A program made the position numbers and the translations under genes. 64,000 nt of DNA from Alphaproteobacteria bacterium. GTDB taxonomy: Bacteria; Pseudomonadota; Alphaproteobacteria; Rhodobacterales; Rhodobacteraceae. Each line of letters starts with the position of its first letter. The first letter of the stretch is position 1. The notes under the pieces are model-generated. The model did no database searches, had not been told where the DNA came from, and saw only the letters and a list, made by a program, of their open reading frames with translations. Below, piece by piece: positions 1 through 8,361 of this stretch. The DNA lies in contig JAUIAU010000017.1 of assembly GCA_030425185.1 (NCBI GenBank), forward strand, positions 1 to 64,000, in the 5' to 3' direction.

Positions 1-1
1 C

Positions 2-112
2 GAATGTGGGAAGGCACCCAAACTTGCCATCACCGCCGTCATGCGCAAGCTCGTCCTGCTTGCCAACGCTCTCCTGCGCGACGGCCGGAAATGGGCTGAA
101 AGATCCGCTTGA
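2..112 (+). pseudogene. C-terminal end of an IS110-family transposase (cut by window edge)
   Basis: Reading from base 2, the frame gives about 36 residues ending GRKWAERSA and then TGA. It contains KLAITAVMRKLVLLANALL, the pattern typical of the C-terminus of IS110/IS116/IS902 transposases (a KxAxxAxMRKLL-type helix followed by NALLRDGRKW). Only the tail is visible, so whether the element is intact cannot be judged here. IS110 elements lack conventional terminal inverted repeats, and I see none after the stop. The gene was recognised from the motif pattern alone. Confidence 0.7.
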
Positions 113-730
113 CCAAGACGGATACTATCGCGGCGCGCGGGCGAGGGGAAGCGGGAAAGGCGGGCGGGGCTGGCTGTGTTCTCGGGTCTAAAAATTTTAT
201 GAAGCAATATTAATAACTTAAGCCCACCCCCTACAAGATGTAGTAGCTGCTTTCTAATTTTCTTAGGATTCTGGTGAGGGCTTGGGCCGTGTCACGAGGA
301 CTGCTCATCCGGGCTGGCCTCTCGAGGCGGTCGGGCTGCACGGCAAGACGTGCGGCTGATTTCGCCCGGGCGCCGCCGCCAGACCCAAGACTGCCGAGCC
401 ACATGCCACCCTTGGGTGCCACATGCCCTCGCCCCCGAACCCCTTGCCGCCAGTACAATTGCTCCCACTCAAACCTTGGGCTCCATGGCGCCGGGCCACG
501 CACCGCAACTCCGCCCCCGACCCCGCACCACAGGCCGCCAGTCCAAGCGCCGCCTCCACGCCGAGCCCGCCCTGCTAATGTCCCGCGTCCCGCAACGCCC
601 GGTCACCCCCCTTTCCACCGTCCACCCACTAGGCAGCCACCCCGCGGTCCCGCTGACCACGTTCCCCCCTCCCGCACCCTCAGACCCGCCCAACGCCCCC
701 CGATCCGAGGCACACCCCACGCACTGCCTC
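113..730. other. Non-coding stretch: AT-rich island then C-rich, G-poor DNA
   Basis: No convincing gene lies between the transposase tail and the small ORF ending at 731. Positions 187-262 form an AT-rich island that stands out from its surroundings. Positions about 380-730 are strikingly rich in C and poor in G on the plus strand. Frames open across this part are proline/arginine-rich low-complexity translations with no recognisable domain. The composition resembles Rho-utilisation DNA for plus-strand transcripts, but that is inference. Confidence 0.5.
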
Positions 731-970
731 TCAGCAGATCACCCGCGCCTGCCCCGGGTTGCAGATCACGAGGAACTGGTCGCCGCACTCGATCAGGTGA
801 AAGCGCCGTCGCCGGACCTCGGCCAGAAGGGCCGCGCGCCCGCATTCCCGGTCGACCGAGGCGACGGAGCGCCGGATCAGCCCGCCCTTCCGCACCGCGC
901 GGGCCGAGAACATCTGGGCGAGCCAGGGATGGAGCGTGGCGGGGGGCGGCGCGAAGCGTTCATGTCTCAT
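731..970 (-). CDS. Small conserved hypothetical protein downstream of the Mur/Fur gene
   Basis: A 79-residue protein on the same strand as the Fur-family gene and starting 49 bp beyond its stop, so probably co-transcribed with it. It is basic in the middle (LLAEVRRRRFHLIE) and ends FLVICNPGQARVIC. It has no signal peptide or membrane segment. Proteins of this size and pattern (W-L-x-x-x-F-S-A-x-A, GG-x-x-R-R-x-V, R-R-G/R-F/Y) occur in Rhodobacteraceae and are, as I recall, sometimes wrongly labelled phosphoribosylanthranilate isomerase. It is far too short to be that enzyme. No clear Shine-Dalgarno precedes the ATG. Function unknown. Confidence 0.6.
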   Translation of the reverse strand: MRHERFAPPPATLHPWLAQMFSARAVRKGGLIRRSVASVDRECGRAALLAEVRRRRFHLIECGDQFLVICNPGQARVIC

Positions 971-1019
971 GCCCCGGAGTGTTCCATGTCGGAGGCAAAC
1001 AAATCATGAACAACGACCG

Positions 1020-1448
1020 TCAGCCGCGCGGCGGGCGGCTCCGGTGGATCGGGACGCCGTAGAGTTCCAGCTTGTGCCCCTTCAGCCGGTAGCCGAGGCG
1101 CTCGGCGATCCGTTCCTGTAGCGCCTCGATCTCGGGATCGACAAACTCGATCACCGCCCCGGTGGTCATGTCGATCAGGTGGTCGTGGTGCTCGCGCTCG
1201 GCGTCCTCGTAGCGGGCGCGCCCGTCCCCGAACTCGAGCTTGTCGAGAATCCCGGCTTCCTCGAACAGCTTCACCGTCCGGTAGACCGTCGCCAGCGAGA
1301 TCGCCGCGTCCATCGCCTGCGCCCGGGCATAGAGTTCCTCGACATCCGGGTGGTCCTCCGACGCCTCGAGCACCTGCGCGATGGTGCGGCGCTGGCCGGT
1401 CATGCGAAGGCCCTTGGCCTCGCAGCGCTCCAGAATGGTTTCGGGCAT
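1020..1448 (-). CDS. mur: Fur-family metalloregulator, Mur type
   Basis: 142 residues. An N-terminal winged helix (about 1-85) contains the recognition segment ISLATVYRTVKLFEEAGIL. The C-terminal dimer/metal domain contains HHDHLIDMTTGAVIEFVD and ends near HKLELYGVP. The second-domain CxxC zinc pair of many Fur proteins is absent. That, with the HHDHLID motif, matches alphaproteobacterial Mur/Fur, which in this class mostly controls manganese uptake while Irr and RirA handle iron. It lacks the HRM motif of heme-responsive Irr. The start was chosen at ATG 1446-1448 because GGGGAG lies 7 bp upstream; the frame stays open further 5' but without a ribosome site. Mur versus Fur is inferred from family knowledge. 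Confidence 0.85.
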   Translation of the reverse strand: MPETILERCEAKGLRMTGQRRTIAQVLEASEDHPDVEELYARAQAMDAAISLATVYRTVKLFEEAGILDKLEFGDGRARYEDAEREHHDHLIDMTTGAVIEFVDPEIEALQERIAERLGYRLKGHKLELYGVPIHRSRPPRG

Positions 1449-1626
1449 CGGATGCTCCCCGGTCGTGGGTCCCGGGTGTACGGCAGCACCCGGCCCCGCG
1501 TCCAGCCGCAAAGGCATCCCGCCCCGCGGAAAACCCACCCCCGAAACGCCAAGCACCCGCCGCAATTCCGCCACGCGCGCCCGCGAGATTGTGCCCGATA
1601 CGGGAACAATCACGAAACCGACGCCC

Positions 1627-2604
1627 ATGGACCTGATCTCCAGCCTCACCGCCGCCGCTGATGCCGTCGCGGGGTTCCTCGTCAGCCCCGGCGGGCGGCT
1701 CTGGCCGCTCTACCTCGGCACCATGGCCTTGATCGCCTTCGGGCTGTGGTGGCGGCGCAGGCCGGGACCCGGCTTCCTCGCCTGGGCCTTTCCGCGCGCG
1801 ATGTATGTCAGCCGGTCGACCTGGGTCGACCTGCAGCTCTTCCTGCTCGGCCGCGCGCTGGCGACGCTGGGCCTCGTCAACGCGGTGGTCGGCGCGGCGC
1901 TGGTCGCGGGCCTCGTGGGCGAGACGCTCGGCGGGCTCAGCACCGGGCTCGTCCTGCCCGGCTGGGCCTATGCCCTGCTGATCCTCGTCGCGGCGGATTT
2001 CGCGGTCTACTGGGTCCACCGCATCCATCACGAGAACAAGGTGTTCTGGCCGTTCCACTCGGTCCACCACTCGGCCGAGGTGATGACCCCGCTGACGGTC
2101 TACCGCAAGCATCCGCTCTACGACCTGATCGCGGGGGCCGCGCGCGGCGTGTCGCTGGGGCTGGCGCAGGGGCTGGCGCTGGCGCTGTTCGAGGGCGACC
2201 CGCAGATCGCCACGCTGGTCGGGATCAACGCGGGCTACGCGCTCTTCAACCTCGCGGGATCGAACCTGCGCCACACCCATATCTGGCTCAGCTACGGCCC
2301 GGTGCTGGAGAGGCTGCTGATCTCGCCCGCCCAGCACCAGATCCACCACTCGAGCGCGCCGAAGCACCATGACCGCAACTACGGCGAGGTGCTGGCGGTC
2401 TGGGACTGGATGTTCGGCATGCTCTACGTGCCCGAGCGCGAGGAGATCCTCGAGTTCGGCCTCGCCGACGCCGAGGGCAACAAGCTGCCGCAGCGCCATG
2501 ACACGCTGGCCGGTGCCCTGATCGCGCCGGTGACGGATGCGCTCGCGGCGATGGGTCTGCGGCGCAAGGCCCCGCTGCCGCCCGAAGCCTGGCCCGGCGA
2601 ATGA
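1627..2604 (+). CDS. Sterol desaturase / fatty acid hydroxylase family membrane protein
   Basis: 325 residues with several hydrophobic helices (about 25-45, 70-105, 110-130) and the three histidine clusters of the family: HRIHH (131-135), HSVHH (144-148) and HQIHH (near 238). These bind a di-iron centre that hydroxylates or desaturates a lipid on the cytoplasmic face of the inner membrane. The substrate cannot be read from sequence; bacterial members act on ornithine lipids, carotenoids or fatty acyl chains. Its stop overlaps the start of the downstream acyltransferase by four bases (ATGA), so the two are probably translationally coupled and may modify the same lipid. The start is the ATG at 1627, which puts the first helix near the N-terminus; the frame extends upstream antisense to mur but has no plausible site. 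Confidence 0.85.
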   Translation: MDLISSLTAAADAVAGFLVSPGGRLWPLYLGTMALIAFGLWWRRRPGPGFLAWAFPRAMYVSRSTWVDLQLFLLGRALATLGLVNAVVGAALVAGLVGETLGGLSTGLVLPGWAYALLILVAADFAVYWVHRIHHENKVFWPFHSVHHSAEVMTPLTVYRKHPLYDLIAGAARGVSLGLAQGLALALFEGDPQIATLVGINAGYALFNLAGSNLRHTHIWLSYGPVLERLLISPAQHQIHHSSAPKHHDRNYGEVLAVWDWMFGMLYVPEREEILEFGLADAEGNKLPQRHDTLAGALIAPVTDALAAMGLRRKAPLPPEAWPGE

Positions 2605-3719
2605 GGGCCGCGACCCTCTCCCCCGGCTTCAGCACCTGGCTGAACCTGCTGCGCGCGGGCGCGGCGGTGCTGGTGCTGCTGTCGCACTGGGCCTACCCGC
2701 GCTTCACCGAGGGGCGCTGGCTGGCGATCCGGGACTGGAACCTCGGATCGGACGCGGTGGTGCTGTTCTTCGTGCTCTCCGGCCTCGTCATCGCCTTCGC
2801 CGCCGCCGAGAAGGACGGCGGCCCGGGGGCGTTCCTGTTCGCCCGCGCGACCCGGCTCTGGTCGGTCGCCCTGCCTGCGCTGCTGGTGACCTTCGCCGCC
2901 GACCGGCTGGGCGCGGCCCTTGCGCCTGCGGCCTATGACGGCTGGTGGTACGCCCCGCAAAGCCTCGGGGTGATGCTGGCGGCGGGTCTGAGCTTCGCCA
3001 ACGAATGGGGCGGTCTCGGCCTGCGGCTGGGCACCAATGGACCGTGGTGGTCGCTGAGCTACGAGGTTGCCTATTACCTGCTCTTCGCCGCGGCGCTGTG
3101 GCTGACCGGCTGGCGGCGGGCGGTCGTGCTGGCCCTCGGCCTTGCGCTGGCGGGACTGCCGGTGCTCTTGCTGATGCCCTGCTGGCTGATGGGCGTGGCG
3201 CTCTACCGGGCCTTGGTGCGGGGGGCCGCGCTGCCCTCCGGCGTGCGGGCCTGGGGGTTGGCGCTGTTGCCGCCTTGCCTCTACGTCACTGCGCAAGCTA
3301 TTGGCCTGCCTGCGTTCCTCGCCGGTCTGACCGAGGGCGCGCTCGGCCCGGACTACCGGCTGCTGCTGCGCTTCTCGGACGAGGTGCTCTGGAACACGCT
3401 GCTCGCGGCCGGGGTCACCGCGCATCTGTGGGGGATGGCGGGCCTGCTGCGCGAGGCACAGCTGGCCCGGCTGGCGCGGCCCGCCGCGTGGTTCGCGGGG
3501 GGCAGCTTCTCGCTCTACCTCGTGCACTACCCGCTTCTGCAACTGACCGATGCCCTGCTGCCCGAGGCGGGCGGGATCCTGCGGGACGCGGGCCTGCTGG
3601 CCCTTGTCGCGGCGCTGTGCCTCGTCTTCGCGGCGGTCTTCGAGCGGACCCTGCCCGCCCAGCGCCGCGCCCTGCGGCGGCTCTACCGGCCGAGCGCCCG
3701 GGCCAGCGCCGCGACGTAG
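2601..3719 (+). CDS. Acyltransferase 3 family integral membrane protein
   Basis: 372 residues with about ten hydrophobic segments. The N-terminus shows the family pattern: a first helix reading LRAGAAVLVLLSHW, with the catalytic-type histidine in LSHW, then DAVVLFFVLSGLVIAF. Later come a WSLSYEVAYY segment and SLYLVHYPLL in the last third, both characteristic. Members move acyl groups from the cytoplasm to surface glycans, lipids or peptidoglycan. It is coupled to the desaturase-like gene by an ATGA overlap, which suggests a shared lipid or glycan-modification task. Its 3' end overlaps the convergent DUF533-type gene by 37 bp. Substrate unknown. Confidence 0.85.
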   Translation: MRAATLSPGFSTWLNLLRAGAAVLVLLSHWAYPRFTEGRWLAIRDWNLGSDAVVLFFVLSGLVIAFAAAEKDGGPGAFLFARATRLWSVALPALLVTFAADRLGAALAPAAYDGWWYAPQSLGVMLAAGLSFANEWGGLGLRLGTNGPWWSLSYEVAYYLLFAAALWLTGWRRAVVLALGLALAGLPVLLLMPCWLMGVALYRALVRGAALPSGVRAWGLALLPPCLYVTAQAIGLPAFLAGLTEGALGPDYRLLLRFSDEVLWNTLLAAGVTAHLWGMAGLLREAQLARLARPAAWFAGGSFSLYLVHYPLLQLTDALLPEAGGILRDAGLLALVAALCLVFAAVFERTLPAQRRALRRLYRPSARASAAT

Positions 3720-4228
3720 GCCTGCTCGTCCGGGTTGTCGGCCCGCGCGGCGGCGCGCGCCACCCCCAGCAACCGGTCCGCCAGATCGGGCGGCACGTCC
3801 GCCGCCAGTTCCTGCGGCGGCTCGGACCCCGACAGGGCGCGGGTCACCGCCAGCACCGCGCGCGGATCGTCCCGCCCGACCCGGTCGAGGAGCGCCTGCT
3901 TCTCGGCGAACCCCAGCCCCCCGGCGCGGGCCACGCCCGCCAGCGCGCGGATCATCAGGGCTGCCTCCGCCTCGGCCTTCGGATCGGACGGCCCGTCTCC
4001 CGACAAGAGATCGCCCAGACCGGTGGTCGCCGCCAGCGCCCCGCCCGCGACCGCCAGCAGGCCCGCCGCCCCGGCCAGCCCGAGGATGTCGCCCAGCCCC
4101 TCGGAGGGCGCGTCGGAGGTCACGTCCGACAGGAAATCGCCCAGCACCGAGCCCTCTTCCGGCGCGGGCAGGCTGCGCAGGGCGGCATAGCCCCCGGCAA
4201 GGGCGACGAAGGCGGCGGCGTAGCTCAT
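3683..4228 (-). CDS. DUF533 / YebE-like protein with TerB-like C-terminus
   Basis: 181 residues. The N-terminal part contains a short hydrophobic start (SYAAAFVALAGGYAALRS) and a Gly/Ala-rich stretch near 62-80 (AGAAGLLAVAGGALAATTG) that could insert in or lie along the membrane. Residues about 95-181 are helical (AALMIRALAGVARAGGLGFAEKQALLDRV) and end LADRLLGVARAAARADNPDEQAYVAALARALG, the arrangement of the DUF533/TerB-like helical bundle in YebE. The start is the ATG at 4226-4228, after which a sensible N-terminus begins. No enzymatic function is known for the family. It stands alone, transcribed toward the acyltransferase gene. Confidence 0.65.
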   Translation of the reverse strand: MSYAAAFVALAGGYAALRSLPAPEEGSVLGDFLSDVTSDAPSEGLGDILGLAGAAGLLAVAGGALAATTGLGDLLSGDGPSDPKAEAEAALMIRALAGVARAGGLGFAEKQALLDRVGRDDPRAVLAVTRALSGSEPPQELAADVPPDLADRLLGVARAAARADNPDEQAYVAALARALGR

Positions 4229-4254
4229 GCCCGGGAACCTAGCGCGCGGGCGGC

Positions 4255-5505
4255 TCAGATCAGGTCCGGCTCGCGGCCGACATGCCGGGCCAGCGGCGCG
4301 ACGGTCAGGCCCTGCACCAAGATCGAGAAGACAACCACCATGTAGGCCGCCGCCAGCAGCAGCGGCGTCCACGCGCTGTCGGGCAGGCTGAGGACCAGCG
4401 CGACCGAGATGCCGCCCTTCAGCCCGCCCCAGGTCATGATCGGGATCACCCCCGCCGAGAAGTCGCGGAACGGGCGCAGGACCAGCACCGGCACCGCGAC
4501 CGCCACCAGCCGCGCGACCAGCGCCAGCAGGATCGCGGCGGCCCCGGCGGCGAGCGTGTCCATCGTGAAGGCCACCGCGAAGACCTCGATCCCGATCAGC
4601 AGGAACAGGACCGCGTTCAGGATCTCGTCGATCAGCTTCCAGAAGGCATCGACGTATTTGCGGGTCTCCTCGGACATGCCGCGCGCCATGCCGACGTCGC
4701 CGATCAGCAGACCCGCGACCACCGCCATCAGCGGGGCCGAGACATGCAGCGCGAGGCTCAGCGAATAGCCGCCCGACACCAGCGCCAGCGTGATCAGCAC
4801 CTCCAGCGCGTAGTCGTCGATCCGGCGCATCAGGCGGAAGGCGAGCCAGCCCAGCACCGCGCCCAGCAGGATGCCGCCGAGCGCCTCCTGCAGGAACAGC
4901 AGCGCGGCGTCCGCGAGCGAGGCGTCGCCATGCGCCCCGGCCGCCGGGAAGGCGAGACCGGCAAGGACAAGGAACACGACGTAGCCCACCCCGTCGTTGA
5001 AGAGCGACTCGCCCGCGATCTTGGTCTCGAGGCTCTTCTTCAGCCGCGCCGCGCGCAGCACGCCCAGCACGGCGACCGGATCGGTCGGCGAGATCAGCGC
5101 CCCGAAGACCAGCGCCACCATGAGCGGCACGCCGGTGACCCAGGAGAAGCCGATCCCCACCACCACCGTGGACAGGCCGACGCCCAGCGTCGCCATCAGC
5201 AGGATCGGCAGCGCCTCGCGGCGCAGGGCTTCGAGGTTCACATGCAGGGCGCCCGCGAACAGCAGCAGGCCCAGCATCCCCTCCAGCAGGGCGTCGGAGA
5301 ACTCGATCTCCAGAACCCCCGCCCGGATCGTGTCCTCGATCCCTAGGCCGGGCACCAGCCGGTCGAGCCCCATCAGCCCGAGCGAGGCGAGCAGCGCCAC
5401 GATCAGGATCCCGATGGCCGCGGGCAGGCGCAGCACGAGGTAATTCACCGACCCGAAGAGCGCCGCCAGCACCAGGAGCGCCGACGTGATCTGGAGAATG
5501 TCCAT
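4255..5505 (-). CDS. Monovalent cation:proton antiporter (CPA1, NhaP-type)
   Basis: 416 residues, almost wholly hydrophobic with about 12-13 predicted helices. Family motifs are clear: LLFAGALHVNLEAL, FGALISPTDPVAVLGVLR with the Asp essential for cation exchange, KIAGESLFNDGVGYVVF (the ESLFNDG motif) and the TWGGLKGGISVALVLSLP motif near the C-terminus. It exchanges cytoplasmic Na+ (or K+) for protons across the inner membrane in pH and salt homeostasis. The start at 5503-5505 follows a GGAAGGA site. It has a short C-terminus without the long cytoplasmic tail of some CPA1 proteins. It is transcribed divergently from the DMT gene at 5629. Confidence 0.9.
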   Translation of the reverse strand: MDILQITSALLVLAALFGSVNYLVLRLPAAIGILIVALLASLGLMGLDRLVPGLGIEDTIRAGVLEIEFSDALLEGMLGLLLFAGALHVNLEALRREALPILLMATLGVGLSTVVVGIGFSWVTGVPLMVALVFGALISPTDPVAVLGVLRAARLKKSLETKIAGESLFNDGVGYVVFLVLAGLAFPAAGAHGDASLADAALLFLQEALGGILLGAVLGWLAFRLMRRIDDYALEVLITLALVSGGYSLSLALHVSAPLMAVVAGLLIGDVGMARGMSEETRKYVDAFWKLIDEILNAVLFLLIGIEVFAVAFTMDTLAAGAAAILLALVARLVAVAVPVLVLRPFRDFSAGVIPIMTWGGLKGGISVALVLSLPDSAWTPLLLAAAYMVVVFSILVQGLTVAPLARHVGREPDLI

Positions 5506-5628
5506 CCGGTGGTCCTTCCGTCCCTGCCGACCCTCCCCGAGCGCTACCACGGCGCGGGCCTGCCGGGGAACGCTTGACTTCCCTCCGGCGGAGGGAAACA
5601 CCGGCCCCGTGACCGGGAGGACAGCGCG

Positions 5629-6519
5629 ATGCCGAAAAAAGACGCGATGGATGCCTATGGCGCGACGGCGCTGGTGCTGTTCTCGGCGCTCCTGGGGTTC
5701 AACCAGGTCGTCATCAAGGTCGTGAACGCGGGCCTGCAACCGGCCTTCTTCGCGGGGCTGCGCTCGGCCGGGGGCGTGCTGGCGCTGCTTCTGCTGATGC
5801 GGCTGCGCAGACGCGCGCTGACGATCACGCCGGGCACGGTGACGATCGGCCTGATCATCGGGGTCTGCTTCGGGGCCGAGTTCCTGTTCCTGTTCCTCGC
5901 GCTCGACTACACCACCGTGGTCCGCACCGGCATCCTGTTCTACTCGATGCCGGTCTGGCTGGCGCTGATCTCGCACTTCGCGCTGCCGGGCGACCGGATG
6001 ACGCCGCTCAAGGCCGCCGGTCTCGCCTGCGCCTTCGGCGGCGTGGTGCTGGCACTGTCGAGCCGGGGCGAGCTGACCGGCGGCGCGCTTCTGGGGGACG
6101 TCTTCGCGCTGCTGGCCGCGATGGGCTGGGCGACGACGGCGCTGCTGGCCAAGGCCTCGCGCCTGCGCCACGAGACGCCCGAGATGCAGCTTCTGTGGCA
6201 GCTTGCGGTCTCGGCCCCGCTGCTGCTGGGCGCTGCGCTGTTCTTCGGACCGCTGGTGCGCGACTTCGAGCCGGTCCTGCACCTGTCGGGCCTCGCCTTC
6301 CAGATCGGTCTCGTCAGCGCGGGCTTCGTGTTCTGGCTGGGCCTGCTGGCGGTCTACCCGGCCTCCGGGGTGGCGTCCTTCTCGTTCCTCGGCCCGGTCT
6401 TCGCGCTGCTCTTCGGCTGGCTGATCCTCGACGAGCCGGTCAGCCCGTCGATCTTCGCGGCGCTCGGCCTCGTCGCGGTCGGCCTCGTGCTGATCAACCG
6501 GCCCCAGCGCCGGGCCTGA
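5629..6519 (+). CDS. EamA-family (DMT) transporter 1
   Basis: 296 residues with ten hydrophobic segments in two five-helix EamA halves (about 8-140 and 150-290). The first half begins ALVLFSALLGFNQVVIKVVNAG; the second ends GWLILDEPVSPSIFAALGLVAVGLVLI, the usual end of an EamA repeat. Such proteins export or import small metabolites, but the substrate cannot be inferred. A GGAGGA ribosome site lies about 8 bp before ATG. It is first in a tight same-strand run: the next gene, another EamA protein, begins 7 bp after the stop. Confidence 0.88.
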   Translation: MPKKDAMDAYGATALVLFSALLGFNQVVIKVVNAGLQPAFFAGLRSAGGVLALLLLMRLRRRALTITPGTVTIGLIIGVCFGAEFLFLFLALDYTTVVRTGILFYSMPVWLALISHFALPGDRMTPLKAAGLACAFGGVVLALSSRGELTGGALLGDVFALLAAMGWATTALLAKASRLRHETPEMQLLWQLAVSAPLLLGAALFFGPLVRDFEPVLHLSGLAFQIGLVSAGFVFWLGLLAVYPASGVASFSFLGPVFALLFGWLILDEPVSPSIFAALGLVAVGLVLINRPQRRA

Positions 6520-6526
6520 GCCGCCG

Positions 6527-7444
6527 ATGACCCGCCAGACCTGGATCCTGCTGCTGCTGCTCTCGCTGCTCTGGGGCGGGTCCTTCCTGTTCCAGGCGGT
6601 GGCCGTCACCGAGATCCCGGTCTTCACCATCGTCTGGAGCCGTGTCCTGCTGGCCGCCATCGTGCTGTGGCTGGTGATCGCGGCGACCGGCGCGCGCGTG
6701 GTCTGGAGCCGGGCCGCCGTCATCGCCTGCCTCGGCATGAGCGTGACCAACAACGCGGTGCCCTTCTCGCTGATCATCTGGGGCCAGAGCCACATCGCGG
6801 TCGGCCTCGCCTCGATCCTGAACGCCACCACGCCGCTCTGGACCGTGCTGGCGCTGCACGTCTTCACCCGCGACGACCGGCTGACCGGGCGCAAGATCGC
6901 CGCCGTGGCGCTCGGCCTCGCCGGGGTGGCCGTGCTGGTGGGCCCCGAGGCGCTCGGCAGCGGCGGGCCGCTCCTGCAGCAGCTTGCCGTGCTCGGCGGC
7001 GCGCTCAGCTACGGGCTGGGCGGGGTCTGGTCGCGGCGGTTCAAGGGCCTCGGCCTGAGCCCGCCCGCCATCGCCGCGGGGCAGCTGACCGGCTCCAGCC
7101 TGATCCTGCTGCCGCTGGTGCTGACGGTGGACCAGCCCTGGGCCCTGCCCACGCCGGGGCTGGCGCCGGTCCTGTCGGTGCTCGGTCTCGCGCTGCTGTC
7201 GACGACGCTGGCCTATGTCCTCTTCTTCCGCATCCTCGACCTCGCGGGGCCCGCGACCCTCAGCCTCGTGACGCTGCTGATCCCGGTCTCGGCGACCGGG
7301 CTGGGCTGGGCGGTGCTGGGCCAGAGCATCGGACCTGGCGAGCTGGGCGGCGCGGCGCTGATCGGTCTCGGCCTCGCGGTGATGGACGGACGACCGGTCG
7401 CGCTCTTGCGCCGGAAGCTCGGACGGGCGAAAACCGGGGCATGA
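6527..7444 (+). CDS. EamA-family (DMT) transporter 2
   Basis: 305 residues, ten predicted helices and two EamA repeats. N-terminal LLLLLSLLWGGSFLFQAVAV and central MSVTNNAVPFSLIIWGQSHI are typical of the EamA group, in which helix 4 carries an N-x-x-P/F-x-x motif. The C-terminus ends in basic residues (LLRRKLGRAKTGA), consistent with a cytoplasmic end. The start overlaps no other gene, and the stop overlaps the third transporter by ATGA. The triplication suggests an old tandem duplication that has diverged widely, since the three proteins are not obviously similar outside family positions. Confidence 0.88.
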   Translation: MTRQTWILLLLLSLLWGGSFLFQAVAVTEIPVFTIVWSRVLLAAIVLWLVIAATGARVVWSRAAVIACLGMSVTNNAVPFSLIIWGQSHIAVGLASILNATTPLWTVLALHVFTRDDRLTGRKIAAVALGLAGVAVLVGPEALGSGGPLLQQLAVLGGALSYGLGGVWSRRFKGLGLSPPAIAAGQLTGSSLILLPLVLTVDQPWALPTPGLAPVLSVLGLALLSTTLAYVLFFRILDLAGPATLSLVTLLIPVSATGLGWAVLGQSIGPGELGGAALIGLGLAVMDGRPVALLRRKLGRAKTGA

Positions 7445-8361
7445 GCCATCAGGACAAACCCCTGCTGGGCATCCTCCTGATGCTTGGCTTCTGCCTGACC
7501 GCGCCCTTCGCGGACGGTCTGGCCAAGCTCGCCGGGGCGGTCGTGCCGGTCGGTGTCGTGCTGCTCGCGCGGTTCGTGATGCAGGTGGTCATCATGGGAC
7601 CGCTGACGCTGGCGCTCGGCCTGCCGTGGCGGATGCGCGGGCGGGTGCTGCGCCTCGTGGTGATCCGGACCGTGCTGCACATCCTCGGCGTCGGCACGAT
7701 GTTCACGGCGCTCCTGTTCCTGCCGCTGGCCGAGGCCATCGCCATCGCCTTCGTGATGCCCTTCCTGATGCTGCTGCTCGGTAAGTTCGTGCTGGGCGAG
7801 GAGGTCGGCCCGCGCCGCCTGATCGCCTGTGTCGTCGGCTTCATCGGCACGCTGATGGTCGTGCAGCCCACCTTCGCCGAGGTCGGCTGGCCCGCGCTCC
7901 TGCCGCTGGGCGTGGCGGTGATCTTCGCGCTCTTCATGCTGGTCACGCGCCAGATCGCCCGCGAAACCGACCCGATCGCCCTGCAGGCCGTGTCCGGGGC
8001 CATGGCGGTGGTGATCCTGACGCTGGGCATGGGCCTCTTCGGCACCGGGGCCTTCGCGCTGCAGATGCCGGATGCCGCGTACTGGGGGCTGCTGGTCGCC
8101 ATCGGCGCGGTCGGCTCGCTCGGGCACCTGCTGATGACATGGTCGCTGCGTTTCGCGCCCTCGGCGACCCTCGCCCCGATGCAGTACCTCGAGATTCCCT
8201 TCGCCACCCTGATCGGCTGGCTGATGTTCCGCGACCTGCCGAACGGTCTGGCGGCGGCCGGGATCATGGTGACCGTGGGCACCGGGCTCTACATCGTCTG
8301 GCGCGAACGGGTCTCCGCCCGCGGGCTGCACCCGCTGCCCGCCGAGACGCCCGATCCATGA
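7441..8361 (+). CDS. EamA-family (DMT) transporter 3
   Basis: 306 residues with ten hydrophobic helices. The opening GILLMLGFCLTAPFADGLAK and the later helix TMFTALLFLPLAEAIAIAFV match the S-adenosylmethionine/RhaT-like subgroup of EamA proteins, including the conserved PLAEAxAIxFxxP segment seen in many alphaproteobacterial DMT carriers. The substrate is not predictable. It is coupled upstream and downstream by ATGA overlaps, making a five-gene string with the GNAT and cupin genes. Confidence 0.88.
   Translation: MSHQDKPLLGILLMLGFCLTAPFADGLAKLAGAVVPVGVVLLARFVMQVVIMGPLTLALGLPWRMRGRVLRLVVIRTVLHILGVGTMFTALLFLPLAEAIAIAFVMPFLMLLLGKFVLGEEVGPRRLIACVVGFIGTLMVVQPTFAEVGWPALLPLGVAVIFALFMLVTRQIARETDPIALQAVSGAMAVVILTLGMGLFGTGAFALQMPDAAYWGLLVAIGAVGSLGHLLMTWSLRFAPSATLAPMQYLEIPFATLIGWLMFRDLPNGLAAAGIMVTVGTGLYIVWRERVSARGLHPLPAETPDP

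Noticed and set aside
274-1062. Long proline/arginine-rich plus-strand frame over the C-rich stretch and the small gene
   Set aside because: Low-complexity composition without a domain and antisense to the 79-residue gene; a by-product of GC content.
5506-6894. Upstream extension of the minus-strand antiporter frame by over 460 codons
   Set aside because: The antiporter's own start at 5505 has a good ribosome site, and the extension lies antisense to two DMT transporters with Gln/Arg-rich content.
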